DNA from: Sutterella wadsworthensis
Lineage (GTDB): Bacteria; Pseudomonadota; Gammaproteobacteria; Burkholderiales; Burkholderiaceae_F
Assembly: GCF_003315195.1 (NCBI RefSeq)
Contig: NZ_QNRV01000017.1
Location: forward strand, 1 to 61,021
Reading direction: 5' to 3'
DNA length: 61,021 nucleotides
In this document: positions 9,406 through 18,367 of the stretch, in pieces
Position numbering within the stretch: position 1 is the first letter of the stretch
Layout: each line of letters starts with the position of its first letter
Notes under the pieces: model-generated
Told to the model about the DNA's origin: nothing
Databases searched by the model: none
The model's input: the letters and a program-made list of their open reading frames with translations, nothing else
Translations under genes and position numbers: made by a program

Positions 9406-9902
9406 TTAAACGCTTCATTCTTGCCGCCGCAGCCTTAGGCGCCGCTGCGCTTCTCGCACTGCCGCTCGCTCAGACCGCTCAGGCGGCTCCGCGTGAGGCT
9501 GCGCCGACGGCCTTTGATCCGGTAGCGCACAAGCGCGTCGTTGAGGTGTCCGAGCAGCTGCGCTGTCTCGTCTGCCAGAATCAGTCGATTGCGGAGTCCA
9601 ATGCGGAACTTGCCGTTGACTTGCGCAACCAAGTGATCGAACAAGTCAAAGCCGGCAAAACCAATCAGGAAATTGTTGACTACATGGTCGACCGCTATGG
9701 GGACTTTGTGCTTTACAAGCCGCCGTTCAAACTTTCCACGGCAATTCTGTGGCTTGGACCGCTCTGTCTGTTCCTGATCGGCATTGGTGCCTTCTACATC
9801 AACCTTCGCCGACGCAAGCGCCTTGTGGCGGAATCTGTCAAGCCATTGACGGCACAGGAGAAGGCGATGGCCGATGACCTCCTGAGCGGACGCAAGGAGT
9901 AA
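9402..9902 (+). CDS. ccmH: Cytochrome c maturation protein CcmH (CcmL-type)
   Basis: Periplasmic thiol-oxidoreductase that, with CcmF and CcmI, presents apocytochrome for heme attachment. 166 residues: signal peptide ending TAQAA, the family motif LRCLVCQNQSIAES, and a C-terminal membrane helix (about LWLGPLCLFLIGIGAFYI) followed by RRRKR. The ATG at 9402 overlapping the ccmG stop is the best start; the in-frame upstream extension from 9354 lies inside ccmG. Short CcmH with a separate ccmI is the split arrangement seen in many beta- and alphaproteobacteria. Confidence 0.93.
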   Translation: MIKRFILAAAALGAAALLALPLAQTAQAAPREAAPTAFDPVAHKRVVEVSEQLRCLVCQNQSIAESNAELAVDLRNQVIEQVKAGKTNQEIVDYMVDRYGDFVLYKPPFKLSTAILWLGPLCLFLIGIGAFYINLRRRKRLVAESVKPLTAQEKAMADDLLSGRKE

Positions 9903-9908
9903 TCGAAA

Positions 9909-11231
9909 GTGACGATTTTCATTATTCTCTGTGTACTCATGTGCGTGGCAGCGGTTGCGGCCGTCTGCCTGCCGCTCTGGTTCGGGTCCCGGGCCAAAGC
10001 GGAAAGTGACCGCCGCAGTCAGGTGCTCGCTATCCTTCAGCAGCAGGCCAATGACCTTGAGGCGGAGCGAGCTGCCGGTCGAATCGATCAGGATGAATAC
10101 GAAGAAACGCGCAGCGAACTTGAACGCCGCGTTTTGGAAGAAGCCAAGCACGAAGAAGAAATCAAGAGCGGGCGCAGCATGATGATGCCGCGCGTGCTCG
10201 CAGTGGTGCTTCTTGTGGTTATTCCGGCTTCTGCAGCAGTCGCCTACTACGCGCTTGGCCGCTATACGGCCATGGATCCGGCCTTTATCGAAATGATGGA
10301 GCGCCAGAGTGCCAATTCGCGCGGTCACTCGCAGCGCGATATGCAGAAGATGCTCGACGATCTGAAAGCCCGATTGGCTGAAGATCCGAGAAATGCTCAG
10401 GGCTGGTTCCTGCTTGCCCGTACGGCGGCCTCGATGAATCGTTTCGATGATGCCGTGGAGGCTTTCAAGAAGTTGAATGCACTGGTGCCCAACAATGCCG
10501 ACATCATGGCTGATATGGCCGACATGATGGCTGCGGCCAACGGCAAGGTCATCACGCCTGAAGTCGAGAAGCTCCTGCAGGATGCCCTCAAAGTGGATCC
10601 TAATCAGTGGAAGGCCTTGGCGCTGCTGGCCATGCAGTCTTGGGACCGCGAACGCTATGCTCAGGCTGCGCAGTATTGGGAGCGTCTGCTCAAGGTTGTG
10701 CCGCCGGACTTCCCCGACCGCGATCAGATTGCTTCTAATATCAATGAAGCCAAGCGTCTTGGCGGCGTGAATGACTCGATCTCGGCCGTTTCGCCAAATG
10801 CCGGCGGTGCCGGCGGCAAGTCAGCGGCGGCGCCTTCTTCGACGGCCGTTGAGCCGGTGCCGACAGCATCGCCCGCGACCATGAGCGCTGTGGCCGGTAC
10901 GGTGACGCTTGACGCTGCGCTCAAAGATCAGACCTCGCCAGACGATACGGTCTTCATCTACGCGCGCCCGGCTTCAGGAAGCCGCATGCCCGTAGCGTTC
11001 ACCAAGGTGAAGGTGAAGGATCTGCCCTACAACTTCGAACTCAATGAAACCATGCGCATGGCCATGGGGGCGGAGACGCTTGCCAACACAAAGATTGTGG
11101 TGGTGGGTGCGCGCATCTCCAAGACCGGCAATTTCATGCCGCAGCCGGGTGACCTGGAGGGCGAAATGGATCAGCCCGTTGAGGTCGGCGACCGCGGTCT
11201 GATTGTGACGATACGCAAGGTTCGTCAATAG
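9909..11231 (+). CDS. ccmI: Cytochrome c maturation apocytochrome chaperone CcmI
   Basis: TPR protein that holds the C-termini of apocytochromes c for CcmFH. 440 residues: a membrane helix at 1-25, a cytoplasmic coiled-coil-like loop rich in Glu/Arg (30-90), a second helix (about 95-118), then periplasmic TPR repeats (about 145-290) and a C-terminal domain (about 325-440). Starts with GTG six bases after ccmH. Last gene of the ccm operon; a strong terminator follows 20 bases later. Confidence 0.9.
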   Translation: MTIFIILCVLMCVAAVAAVCLPLWFGSRAKAESDRRSQVLAILQQQANDLEAERAAGRIDQDEYEETRSELERRVLEEAKHEEEIKSGRSMMMPRVLAVVLLVVIPASAAVAYYALGRYTAMDPAFIEMMERQSANSRGHSQRDMQKMLDDLKARLAEDPRNAQGWFLLARTAASMNRFDDAVEAFKKLNALVPNNADIMADMADMMAAANGKVITPEVEKLLQDALKVDPNQWKALALLAMQSWDRERYAQAAQYWERLLKVVPPDFPDRDQIASNINEAKRLGGVNDSISAVSPNAGGAGGKSAAAPSSTAVEPVPTASPATMSAVAGTVTLDAALKDQTSPDDTVFIYARPASGSRMPVAFTKVKVKDLPYNFELNETMRMAMGAETLANTKIVVVGARISKTGNFMPQPGDLEGEMDQPVEVGDRGLIVTIRKVRQ

Positions 11232-11251
11232 CACCAAAGTCTGCTCCGAAG

Positions 11252-11287
11252 AAAAAACAGCGGCCCGTTGAGGCCGCTGTTTTTTTT
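11252..11287 (+). terminator. Rho-independent terminator of the ccm operon
   Basis: Arms at 11252-11265 and 11272-11285 pair as AAAAAACAGCGGCC with GGCCGCTGTTTTTT around a six-base loop, followed by further T residues. A textbook intrinsic terminator 20 bases after ccmI. Confidence 0.93.
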
Positions 11288-11410
11288 GAGCCATTGCTGT
11301 CGGCAAGCTGTCACGAAATATTCATGACGACGTCAGATGAGCGTTACAGCCTCGTCACATGGAGTGCTGAAAATAACAGCTGTTTAGTTTTGCTCATCCC
11401 TCACACGTTC

Positions 11411-12190
11411 ATGCTTGTTCTCGAGAATATCGCTAAGCGCTACGGCGACAAGTCCATTCTTTCTGAAATTTCACTCGCCATCCCCAAAGGCAGCATCGTC
11501 TCCATTTTGGGACCGTCCGGCTGCGGCAAGACGACGCTTTTGAATTTAATTCTCGGGCTGGTGCCGGCAACCTCCGGACGCATTCTGGTTGACGGTGAGA
11601 ATGTGACGAACGTTCCGATGGAAAAGCGCGGCTTCAATATTGTCTTTCAGGACTATGCGCTCTTTCCCAATCTCAATGCCGAAGAAAATATTGTCTACGG
11701 TCTGAAGAATTGTCCGGGCCGATCCACTCCGGAAGAAGTACGCGATCTCATCCATTTATTGGGACTCGAGCCGCATCTTAAAAGCCGCGTGCAGGAGCTT
11801 TCCGGCGGTCAGAAGCAGCGCGTGGCGCTGGCGAGAACGCTGGTGATGAAGCCGCGCCTTCTGCTCCTTGACGAGCCGCTTTCTGCGCTTGACGGATTGA
11901 TTAAAGAATCCATCAAAGAGCGCATCCGCACCATTGCTCGGCAGCTCAAACTAACGACGCTGATTGTGACGCATGATCCGGAAGAAGCGCTGACGCTTTC
12001 GGACAAGGTGCTCATCATCAATGGCGGCCGAATTGCACAGTTCGATACGCCTCAGGGCATTGTGCACCGGCCGGCGGACGATTTCGTTCGCCGCTTCATT
12101 CTTTCGCAGCTGACGATCAAGCGCGACAATATTTATCGACTGTTTGGGCAGCCCGCAGCCGAGCAGTCGCTGATGCCGGCAGCGAGCTGA
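11411..12190 (+). CDS. phnT: ABC transporter ATP-binding protein, probable 2-aminoethylphosphonate importer
   Basis: Cytoplasmic ATPase of an importer. 259 residues with Walker A GPSGCGKTTLL, signature LSGGQKQRVALARTL, Walker B LLLLDEPLSALD and a switch-His in VTHDPEEA. The sequence resembles the Fe3+/polyamine/phosphonate (FbpC/PotA-like) branch. Substrate is inferred from context: it heads an operon with a fused permease, a binding lipoprotein, phnW and phnX. Start chosen at ATG 11411 because family homology begins there (MLVLENIAKRYG). In-frame starts at 11294 and 11323 would add an unrelated extension, and none has a clear ribosome site. Confidence 0.85.
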   Translation: MLVLENIAKRYGDKSILSEISLAIPKGSIVSILGPSGCGKTTLLNLILGLVPATSGRILVDGENVTNVPMEKRGFNIVFQDYALFPNLNAEENIVYGLKNCPGRSTPEEVRDLIHLLGLEPHLKSRVQELSGGQKQRVALARTLVMKPRLLLLDEPLSALDGLIKESIKERIRTIARQLKLTTLIVTHDPEEALTLSDKVLIINGGRIAQFDTPQGIVHRPADDFVRRFILSQLTIKRDNIYRLFGQPAAEQSLMPAAS

Positions 12191-12194
12191 GAGG

Positions 12195-13913
12195 ATGACG
12201 TCCATGACGACAGCGTCTTCGGGCAGTACGCTGCTCGCGGGGGTATCGGCGTTCCTCACGGGCGCCGGCACGGATGAGCGCAGACATTACCGAGTGCTCT
12301 ATGGGGCGGTAATGATTTTCTTCGCGCTCTTTTTAGGCGTCCCGCTCGCCTTGATCTTTGGCCAGTCGATTTTGGAGAAAGGCACGCTGACGGCCGCGAA
12401 CTGGTTCTCGGTGGTCATGCGCCCGGGTTTCTGGTCGATGATGGCCAACAGCTTTGCGGTGAGTACTGCCGCAGCGGCTGTCGCTACCCTTTTGGGTTTC
12501 TTCGCTGCCTACGGTCTGGTGATTTCACAGCTGCCGGCTTGGGTGAAGAAAGCGGTGCGGATTCTGATGCTCCTGCCGCTCTTTCTGCCTTCGATCACCT
12601 ATGGCTTTGCCGTCATTTACTCCTTTGGCCGTATGGGGCTTATCAGCCAGTTCTTTGGTCCGCCGCCGTTTTCGATTTACGGTTTTTGGGGACTGCTGAT
12701 TGCTGACGTGGCTTACCTGCTGCCGCCCGTTTTCTTGATCATCAGCAATGCCTTTATTTACGTTGATCCGCGCTACGCAATCGTCTCGCGCGTGATGGGC
12801 GACGGGTTCCTGAGACGCTTTTGGACTTCGGCGCTTCGTCCGGTCGCCGGTGCCTGCGTTTCCGCCTTTATGCTGGGCTTCTTCTTGGCCTTCACGGATT
12901 TTGGCATTCCGATTTCCATTGCGGGTCAATATGATGTGGTCGCTACCGAACTCTATTCGACGATGATGGGTGCCGTGCCGGATTTCGGCCGCGGTGCTGT
13001 GGTGGCGATATCGATGATGGTGCCGGCAGTCGGTGCGGTGGCTTTGCTGCGGTGGAGCGAAAAACTCAATTTCCGCAGTACGGACATTGTGCGGCCGATG
13101 CTCATGCCGTCAGCCGCAAGAGACGGAGCATTTCTCCTCTTCTATGCGGGATTGGCGGCAGTGCTGCTTTGCATCTTTGCCGTGATGTTCATCGTGCCCT
13201 TTGTTGAGAACTGGCCTTATAAGCCGAACTTCACGATTCAGCATTTCATCGACATTTTGGGCGAAGACGATATCGGCGGGATCTATCTCCGTTCGATCGG
13301 CGTGGCAGCTGCTTCTGCGGCCATCGGTACGTTTATCTCCTTTGCTGCGGCGCTTATTCAGGCGCGCTCCAAGCTGCCTCGCGTCTGTCGTTCCGCCATG
13401 GATGGATTGGCCATGATGACGAGTACTTTGCCGGGCATGGTGATTGGCGTGGGCTTCCTCTTCGCGTTCTCAGGCACGATTCTACAGAACACGATCGCCA
13501 TTCTGATCCTCGCGAACCTGGTGCACTTCTTTGCTTCGCCTTACCTGATGGGGACGGCAGCGCTCTCACGCATGAATGCAGGATGGGAGACCACGGGACT
13601 GCTGATGGGTGATACCTGGATTCAGACGATCCGCCGTGTGGTGCTCCCGAATGCGCGGGCGACGCTCATTGAAATGTTTGAACTCTATTTCATCAATTCA
13701 ATGGTGACCATTTCAGCGGTGGTCTTCCTCTGCGGCACGTCGACGATGCTTCTGACTACGAAGATCAAGGAATTTTCCTATTACGAGCGGTTTGACGCAA
13801 TCTTCGTGCTGTCGCTCTTGGTATTCGTGACAAACGTCGCCGCAAAACTCATTCTCGACAAGTTGGCAGAGTGCTCGCGCACTGATCAAAAGGCCGGCTC
13901 AACTCGTTCATAA
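12195..13913 (+). CDS. phnU: ABC transporter permease with two fused permease domains (2-aminoethylphosphonate)
   Basis: 572-residue inner-membrane protein with about 12 hydrophobic segments in two halves. Each half has a permease coupling-loop region (about VDPRYAIVSRVMGDGFLRRF near residues 190-215, and RMNAGWETTGLLMGDTW near 455-475). This is the FbpB-like single-polypeptide form replacing separate PhnU and PhnV. It starts 5 bases after the ATPase gene behind a GAGAGGA site, with an alternative ATG at 12204. Substrate assignment rests on the adjacent phnS, phnW and phnX. Confidence 0.85.
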   Translation: MTSMTTASSGSTLLAGVSAFLTGAGTDERRHYRVLYGAVMIFFALFLGVPLALIFGQSILEKGTLTAANWFSVVMRPGFWSMMANSFAVSTAAAAVATLLGFFAAYGLVISQLPAWVKKAVRILMLLPLFLPSITYGFAVIYSFGRMGLISQFFGPPPFSIYGFWGLLIADVAYLLPPVFLIISNAFIYVDPRYAIVSRVMGDGFLRRFWTSALRPVAGACVSAFMLGFFLAFTDFGIPISIAGQYDVVATELYSTMMGAVPDFGRGAVVAISMMVPAVGAVALLRWSEKLNFRSTDIVRPMLMPSAARDGAFLLFYAGLAAVLLCIFAVMFIVPFVENWPYKPNFTIQHFIDILGEDDIGGIYLRSIGVAAASAAIGTFISFAAALIQARSKLPRVCRSAMDGLAMMTSTLPGMVIGVGFLFAFSGTILQNTIAILILANLVHFFASPYLMGTAALSRMNAGWETTGLLMGDTWIQTIRRVVLPNARATLIEMFELYFINSMVTISAVVFLCGTSTMLLTTKIKEFSYYERFDAIFVLSLLVFVTNVAAKLILDKLAECSRTDQKAGSTRS

Positions 13914-14011
13914 CGCTTGCTGCTGAACGCACTCCCGCAGTGACCGACTCCCCAGCGGCATGAAATTCAAACACCTCTCTTATTTGTCATTTACTTGTAT
14001 TGGATAAAAAA

Positions 14012-15013
14012 ATGAAGCAAATGTTCACTCTCGCGGCTGCTGCCGCCGCAGTATCTCTGCTTGCCGGCTGCAATGGTGAAAAGCCCGCTGAGCAGAAAGC
14101 TGCCCCTGCGGCTGAGGCCGCGGCTGTCATCATTTATTCGAATGCTGACGAAGAGGCACAAAAGGCGATGAAGAATGCCTTGGATGCCAACGGCATGAAG
14201 GGGCTCTATAAGATTCAGGGGCTGGGCACCTCCGAACTCGGCGGCAAGCTCGCTGCCGAAGGCAAGAATATTGAAGCCGACGTGGTAACCACCGCTTCCT
14301 ACTATCTTGACAGTCTCCAGAAGAGCCAGAAACTTTTCCAGAAGCTTGCGTTCACGCCGGACACGATCAATCCGACACCGGATTACTATGCGCCGATCCT
14401 CGGCAACTGCGGAGCGCTCTTCATCAATACTCAGGTGCTCGCTGCGGACAAGCTGCCTCGTCCCACCCGCATTGAGGATCTTGCTCAGCCCATCTATGCC
14501 GGTCATATTTCCGTGCCGGACATTCTGGGTTCTTCCACATCGTGGCTGATGACGCAGGCTGTCATTGCCGATAAGGGTGAAGCCGAGGGCGCGAAGATTC
14601 TTCAGGCGATTGAGAAGAATGCCGGTGCGCATCTGACGAAATCGGGTTCCGCTCCGCTCAAACTCATTCGTGCGGGTGAGGTGGCTGTAGGCTTCGGGCT
14701 TCGTCATCAGGCCGTAGCGGACAAGGCCAAAGGACTTCCGGTTGACTTTATTGACCCGGTGGAAGGCAACTTCATGCTCACTGAAGCGGCTGCAGTTGTC
14801 GACAAAGGGGATAAGACCAATCCGAATGCACAGAAGGTGGTCGAAGTGATCATCAAGAATGCTCGCCCGGAACTGCTCCAGTACTACCCAGTGGCGCTCT
14901 ACAAGGGTGAAACGGTATCGGCCGAAAACAAACCGGCCAATCCGAAGCAGTTCCCTGAAGCCTTGACTGTGGAGCTCCTCCAGAAGCACCAGAAGCTCGT
15001 CAAGGGTGAGTAA
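14012..15013 (+). CDS. phnS: Periplasmic substrate-binding lipoprotein, probable 2-aminoethylphosphonate
   Basis: 333 residues. The N-terminus is a lipoprotein signal with lipobox LLAGC, so it is anchored by Cys 20. The mature part is a type II periplasmic binding fold of the iron/phosphonate family: AVIIYSNADEE at the start, GKNIEADVVTTASYYLD, and PVEGNFMLTEAAAV. Expected to capture 2-aminoethylphosphonate for the two upstream ABC proteins. The ATG at 14012 is preferred over TTG at 14000. Two hairpins follow before phnW. Confidence 0.84.
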   Translation: MKQMFTLAAAAAAVSLLAGCNGEKPAEQKAAPAAEAAAVIIYSNADEEAQKAMKNALDANGMKGLYKIQGLGTSELGGKLAAEGKNIEADVVTTASYYLDSLQKSQKLFQKLAFTPDTINPTPDYYAPILGNCGALFINTQVLAADKLPRPTRIEDLAQPIYAGHISVPDILGSSTSWLMTQAVIADKGEAEGAKILQAIEKNAGAHLTKSGSAPLKLIRAGEVAVGFGLRHQAVADKAKGLPVDFIDPVEGNFMLTEAAAVVDKGDKTNPNAQKVVEVIIKNARPELLQYYPVALYKGETVSAENKPANPKQFPEALTVELLQKHQKLVKGE

Positions 15014-15042
15014 AGACTCACAGAGCGCGCTTCTTCAGTTCG

Positions 15043-15076
15043 AACCCCTCGACGAGACCTGTCTGATCGAGGGGTT
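15043..15076 (+). terminator. Hairpin after phnS, possible terminator
   Basis: AACCCCTCGA at 15043-15052 pairs perfectly with TCGAGGGGTT at 15067-15076, followed by a short pyrimidine run (TGTCTCTC). It could attenuate between the transporter genes and phnWX; the T-tract is weak. Confidence 0.55.
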
Positions 15077-15090
15077 TGTCTCTCAAAAAA

Positions 15091-15132
15091 CACCCGTGCG
15101 GGCAGCCTTCAGAGGCTGCTGTGCATCGGGTG
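15091..15132 (+). promoter_or_regulatory. Nested hairpin ahead of phnW
   Basis: CACCCG (15091-15096) pairs with CGGGTG (15127-15132), and inside it GCAGCCT (15102-15108) pairs with AGGCTGC (15113-15119). The structure ends 56 bases before the phnW start. It may be an RNA-stability or attenuation element controlling the catabolic genes; no known riboswitch is recognised. Confidence 0.45.
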
Positions 15133-15188
15133 TCTAAGCACACTAGAAAAAATACTGCTGGCGCATGCTTTCATGCGCAGCATTTTGA

Positions 15189-16310
15189 ATGATGCAAATG
15201 CCCAATATTGCTGATCCCAATACCTACAAACTTTTAACGCCCGGCCCGCTCACTACGACGCTCGCCGTCCGCGAAGCCATGCTTGTCGACCGCTGCACTT
15301 GGGACGACGACTACAAGGCAATGACCGAATCCATTCGCGCTTCGCTCTTGGAACTGGCCGAAGCAAACCCTGCCGAGTACGGCGTCGTGCTGATGCAGGG
15401 CTCAGGCACTTTCGGCGTGGAATCTGTTCTCTCAAGCGTGCCGGGTGCAGCCGACCGCGTACTGGTGCTTGTCAACGGCGCTTATTCAGAGCGCATGTGC
15501 CAGATTCTGACTTATCACCGCATTCCGTTTGACCGCATTGACTGCGGCTGGGATGAGACGCCTGATGCTCAAAGAGTTGCCGAGTGGCTGGATGCGCACC
15601 CCGAAACGACGATGGTCTCGATGGTGCACAGCGAAACGACGACGGGTATTCTCAACGACATCGAAAGTGTGGCCCGCGTCGTAAAGGCGAAAAATCGCTT
15701 GTTCATCGTGGATGCCATGAGCAGCTTCGGCGGGGTGGAAATCCCGGTGGAGTCTCTAGGCATTGATTTTTTGGTTTCCTCGGCCAATAAGTGCATTCAG
15801 GGCGTGCCGGGCTTTTCCTTCATCATTGCCCGCAAATCTGCGCTGCTTGCCGCTAAAGGCAATGCACGTTCGCTCTCGCTCGATTTGACTGCGCAGTATG
15901 AAACGCTCGAGAAGGATCACGGCAAATGGCGGTTCACTTCTCCCACGCATGTCGTGGCGGCATTTGATGAAGCGCTCCGGGAGCTCAAAGCCGAAGGCGG
16001 CATTGCAGCTCGGCATGCCCGCTATGCTGCGGTCAATGAGGCGCTGCGTGAAGGCATGGCCGAACTGGGCTTTAAAGCCTACGTGGCAGCAGATCGGCAG
16101 GGGCCCTTCATCACGACTTTCCTTTATCCGGATCAGGCCGGTTTCGATTTCAAGCACATGTATGCGGTGCTCAAGGCCGGCGGATATGTCATTTATCCGG
16201 GCAAGCTCACGGAACGTCCGAGCTTCCGGCTGGGCAATATCGGCGAAATTCACAGTGACGATGTGCCGAAAATTCTCGGCCTTTTCCGCGGCTATCTCGC
16301 ATCACTCTGA
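15189..16310 (+). CDS. phnW: 2-aminoethylphosphonate--pyruvate transaminase
   Basis: PLP-dependent class V aminotransferase converting 2-aminoethylphosphonate plus pyruvate to phosphonoacetaldehyde plus alanine. 373 residues, family length. Begins with the characteristic KLLTPGPLTTT, has VDAMSSFGG (cofactor Asp region) and the Schiff-base lysine in SSANKCIQGVPGFSF. Followed 23 bases later by phnX, giving the complete two-step degradation route. The ribosome site is weak. Confidence 0.95.
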   Translation: MMQMPNIADPNTYKLLTPGPLTTTLAVREAMLVDRCTWDDDYKAMTESIRASLLELAEANPAEYGVVLMQGSGTFGVESVLSSVPGAADRVLVLVNGAYSERMCQILTYHRIPFDRIDCGWDETPDAQRVAEWLDAHPETTMVSMVHSETTTGILNDIESVARVVKAKNRLFIVDAMSSFGGVEIPVESLGIDFLVSSANKCIQGVPGFSFIIARKSALLAAKGNARSLSLDLTAQYETLEKDHGKWRFTSPTHVVAAFDEALRELKAEGGIAARHARYAAVNEALREGMAELGFKAYVAADRQGPFITTFLYPDQAGFDFKHMYAVLKAGGYVIYPGKLTERPSFRLGNIGEIHSDDVPKILGLFRGYLASL

Positions 16311-16333
16311 ACATCCATCTCAGGCAGATCATT

Positions 16334-17131
16334 ATGAAGCAGACCATTCAAGGCGTTATTTTCGATTGGGCGGGCACCACGGTTGACTTTGGCTGTTTTG
16401 CGCCGGTTTCAGCGTTCGTTGAGGCTTTCCGCAAGGCAGGCATTGATGTGACGCTCGAAGAGACGCGGGCGCCGATGGGCAAACTCAAAATTGAGCATAT
16501 CCGCACCATGCTGGCGATGCCCGCGGTCAAAGCACGCTGGACAGAGCGTTGGGGACGGTCTCCGGAAGAAAGCGATGCGCAGGCGATTTATCACGACTTT
16601 GAGCCGGCTTTGTTCGCTGTGCTCGATCGTCACTGTGAACTGAAGGACGGCGTTCTTGACTGTGTGAAGGAGCTGCGCAGCCGCGGTCTGAAGATCGGCA
16701 GCACCACCGGCTACACCCGCGAGATGATGAATGTGGTCGAAGAGGCCGCGCGTCAAGCGGGTTATGCGCCGGACTGCCTTGTCACGGCGGATGAGACGGG
16801 CGGTTTCGGACGTCCTTGGCCCTACATGATTTTTGAGAACATGCGCCTGCTGAAGCTCCCCGCCGTGCGTACCGTTGTGAAAATCGGCGATACGGTGAGC
16901 GACATTGAAGAGGCGCGTGCCGCCGGCGTCTGGGCTGTCGGCGTCGTCGACGGTTCATCCGTCATGGGACTTTCGCACGCTGAATTCAGCGCGCTCACGG
17001 ATGCGGAAAAAGCTGCGGCACGCATCCGTGCTCGTTCAGTCCTCTTGGCGGCCGGCGCTGATTTTGTGATTGATTCGCTAAGCGAACTGCCCGGACTCAT
17101 TGACGGCATCAATGCTCGTCAGGGCCGGTGA
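16334..17131 (+). CDS. phnX: Phosphonoacetaldehyde hydrolase (phosphonatase)
   Basis: HAD-superfamily enzyme cleaving the C-P bond of phosphonoacetaldehyde to acetaldehyde and phosphate. 265 residues: nucleophile Asp 11 in IFDWAGTTVD, Schiff-base lysine in the cap domain at about residue 52 (MGKLKIEHIR), and downstream HAD motifs STTGYTREMM and KIGDTVSDIEEARAAG. Ends the phosphonate operon; two hairpins follow. All catalytic positions expected for PhnX are present. Confidence 0.95.
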   Translation: MKQTIQGVIFDWAGTTVDFGCFAPVSAFVEAFRKAGIDVTLEETRAPMGKLKIEHIRTMLAMPAVKARWTERWGRSPEESDAQAIYHDFEPALFAVLDRHCELKDGVLDCVKELRSRGLKIGSTTGYTREMMNVVEEAARQAGYAPDCLVTADETGGFGRPWPYMIFENMRLLKLPAVRTVVKIGDTVSDIEEARAAGVWAVGVVDGSSVMGLSHAEFSALTDAEKAAARIRARSVLLAAGADFVIDSLSELPGLIDGINARQGR

Positions 17132-17134
17132 CCG

Positions 17135-17239
17135 CTGCTGCCCTGAAAGGGCAGCAGAGAAACTGTCTCCGCCACGTTTCCGCTTCTCAGCGGGAGAGGA
17201 GTGAATTGAACGCTCATGCATCCTTAGGGTGCATGAGCG
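17135..17239 (+). terminator. Tandem hairpins after phnX
   Basis: First hairpin: CTGCTGCCC-type arms at 17135-17143 and 17149-17157. Second: CGCTCATGCA (17211-17220) pairing with TGCATGAGCG (17230-17239), followed by a short T-containing stretch. They lie between convergent phnX and the aldo/keto reductase, so the second may end both transcripts. T-tracts are short. Confidence 0.6.
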
Positions 17240-17269
17240 TTTATCAAATGATCAAGCGCGGCAGCTCTT

Positions 17270-18337
17270 TTATTTGCCCGTTGTGCTGTCGACGAGATTC
17301 ATGCGCATGATGGCAATATGGCGCGAACCGGGCTGGCGTTCAATATCAAAGCAGTCCCCTTCGATCTGCGGGAAGAGCTTAAGGAACTCATCCATCTCAC
17401 GGCGTGCGTCTTCGGGGAAGGTCTTCCCGATGAGTCGGCAGGTGTCGGCAACATGACGGCTGTTGCGCGTTCCCACCACTGCCGCTGCGGCTTCGGGCTT
17501 ACCGATGGTGTAGAGAGACGACAGACCGGCAATTGAAAGACCAGTCGATTTGCCCAAAGCAGCAAGGCGTTCGAGGAGTTTCTGATAACCCGCCCAGCCG
17601 AGCGTATCCTCAATGACCAGCAAGTATTTGACGAGAGAACGGTTTTCGAGGCTCTGAAGGTCCGGTTCAGGTTTGCCGAGCCACTTGTCGGAAAGAAAGC
17701 CCCCGGCGACCGTGCCGTAAGCGATGAGCTTGACGCCGCTGCGGCGGCAGAAATCTGTCATGGCCTTTTCCGGGCGGCGGTCGAGGAGCGAATACTGGCA
17801 CTGATTGGTAACGACGGGAATGCCGGCATCCACAAGCTTTTTGAGGTTGGCGGTGTTGAAATTCGTCGTAGAGATGCAGCGGATGAGTCCCTTTTCTTGG
17901 AGCCGCATGAGTTCGCCGGCCGTATCAATCATGCCGGGAACGTCGTAGTCCCACCAGTGGAACTGCACCATGTCGAGACGTTCAACGCCAAGACGCGAAA
18001 GTGAGCGCTCAATCACGCGCTCAACGTAGGCGCGGTCGACATGAGCGAGATCCTTAAGATCGGGGACAAATTTGGTGTGAATCTGCGGCAGCGACAAGCC
18101 GGCGCGGCGCCGTTCGGCAATGATTTGGCCGTAGAACGCTTCAACCCCCGTATAAATGTCTGCGCAGTCAAAAGTATCAAAGCCGCGGTCGAGCAGTTCG
18201 GCGAAGGCATTGTGGGCGTCCTTCATGTCGAGCGCATGTGCGAGCGCATGACCGGTGGCGAGCTGCCAGCCGCCGTTGATGATTTTGGGAATGCTGTAGT
18301 CGGCAGTGAGCTGCGTACGGGCAATGGATGGCGTCAT
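17270..18337 (-). CDS. Aldo/keto reductase
   Basis: 355-residue NAD(P)H-dependent oxidoreductase. The catalytic tetrad of the family is visible: Asp 57 and Tyr 62 in FDCADIYTG, Lys 89 in HTKFVPDL, and His 127 in VQFHWWDYD. A C-terminal cofactor-binding region is present around residues 280-300 (VVGTRNSRHV). Closest in feel to the plant/fungal-type AKRs that act on small aldehydes; substrate unknown. Third gene of a likely leftward operon nhaC / TIGR04076-like / AKR, with 30 bases to its upstream neighbour. Confidence 0.85.
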   Translation of the reverse strand: MTPSIARTQLTADYSIPKIINGGWQLATGHALAHALDMKDAHNAFAELLDRGFDTFDCADIYTGVEAFYGQIIAERRRAGLSLPQIHTKFVPDLKDLAHVDRAYVERVIERSLSRLGVERLDMVQFHWWDYDVPGMIDTAGELMRLQEKGLIRCISTTNFNTANLKKLVDAGIPVVTNQCQYSLLDRRPEKAMTDFCRRSGVKLIAYGTVAGGFLSDKWLGKPEPDLQSLENRSLVKYLLVIEDTLGWAGYQKLLERLAALGKSTGLSIAGLSSLYTIGKPEAAAAVVGTRNSRHVADTCRLIGKTFPEDARREMDEFLKLFPQIEGDCFDIERQPGSRHIAIMRMNLVDSTTGK

Positions 18338-18367
18338 GACGGAGGTCCGAAAAAAGTTCAGTTTGAA

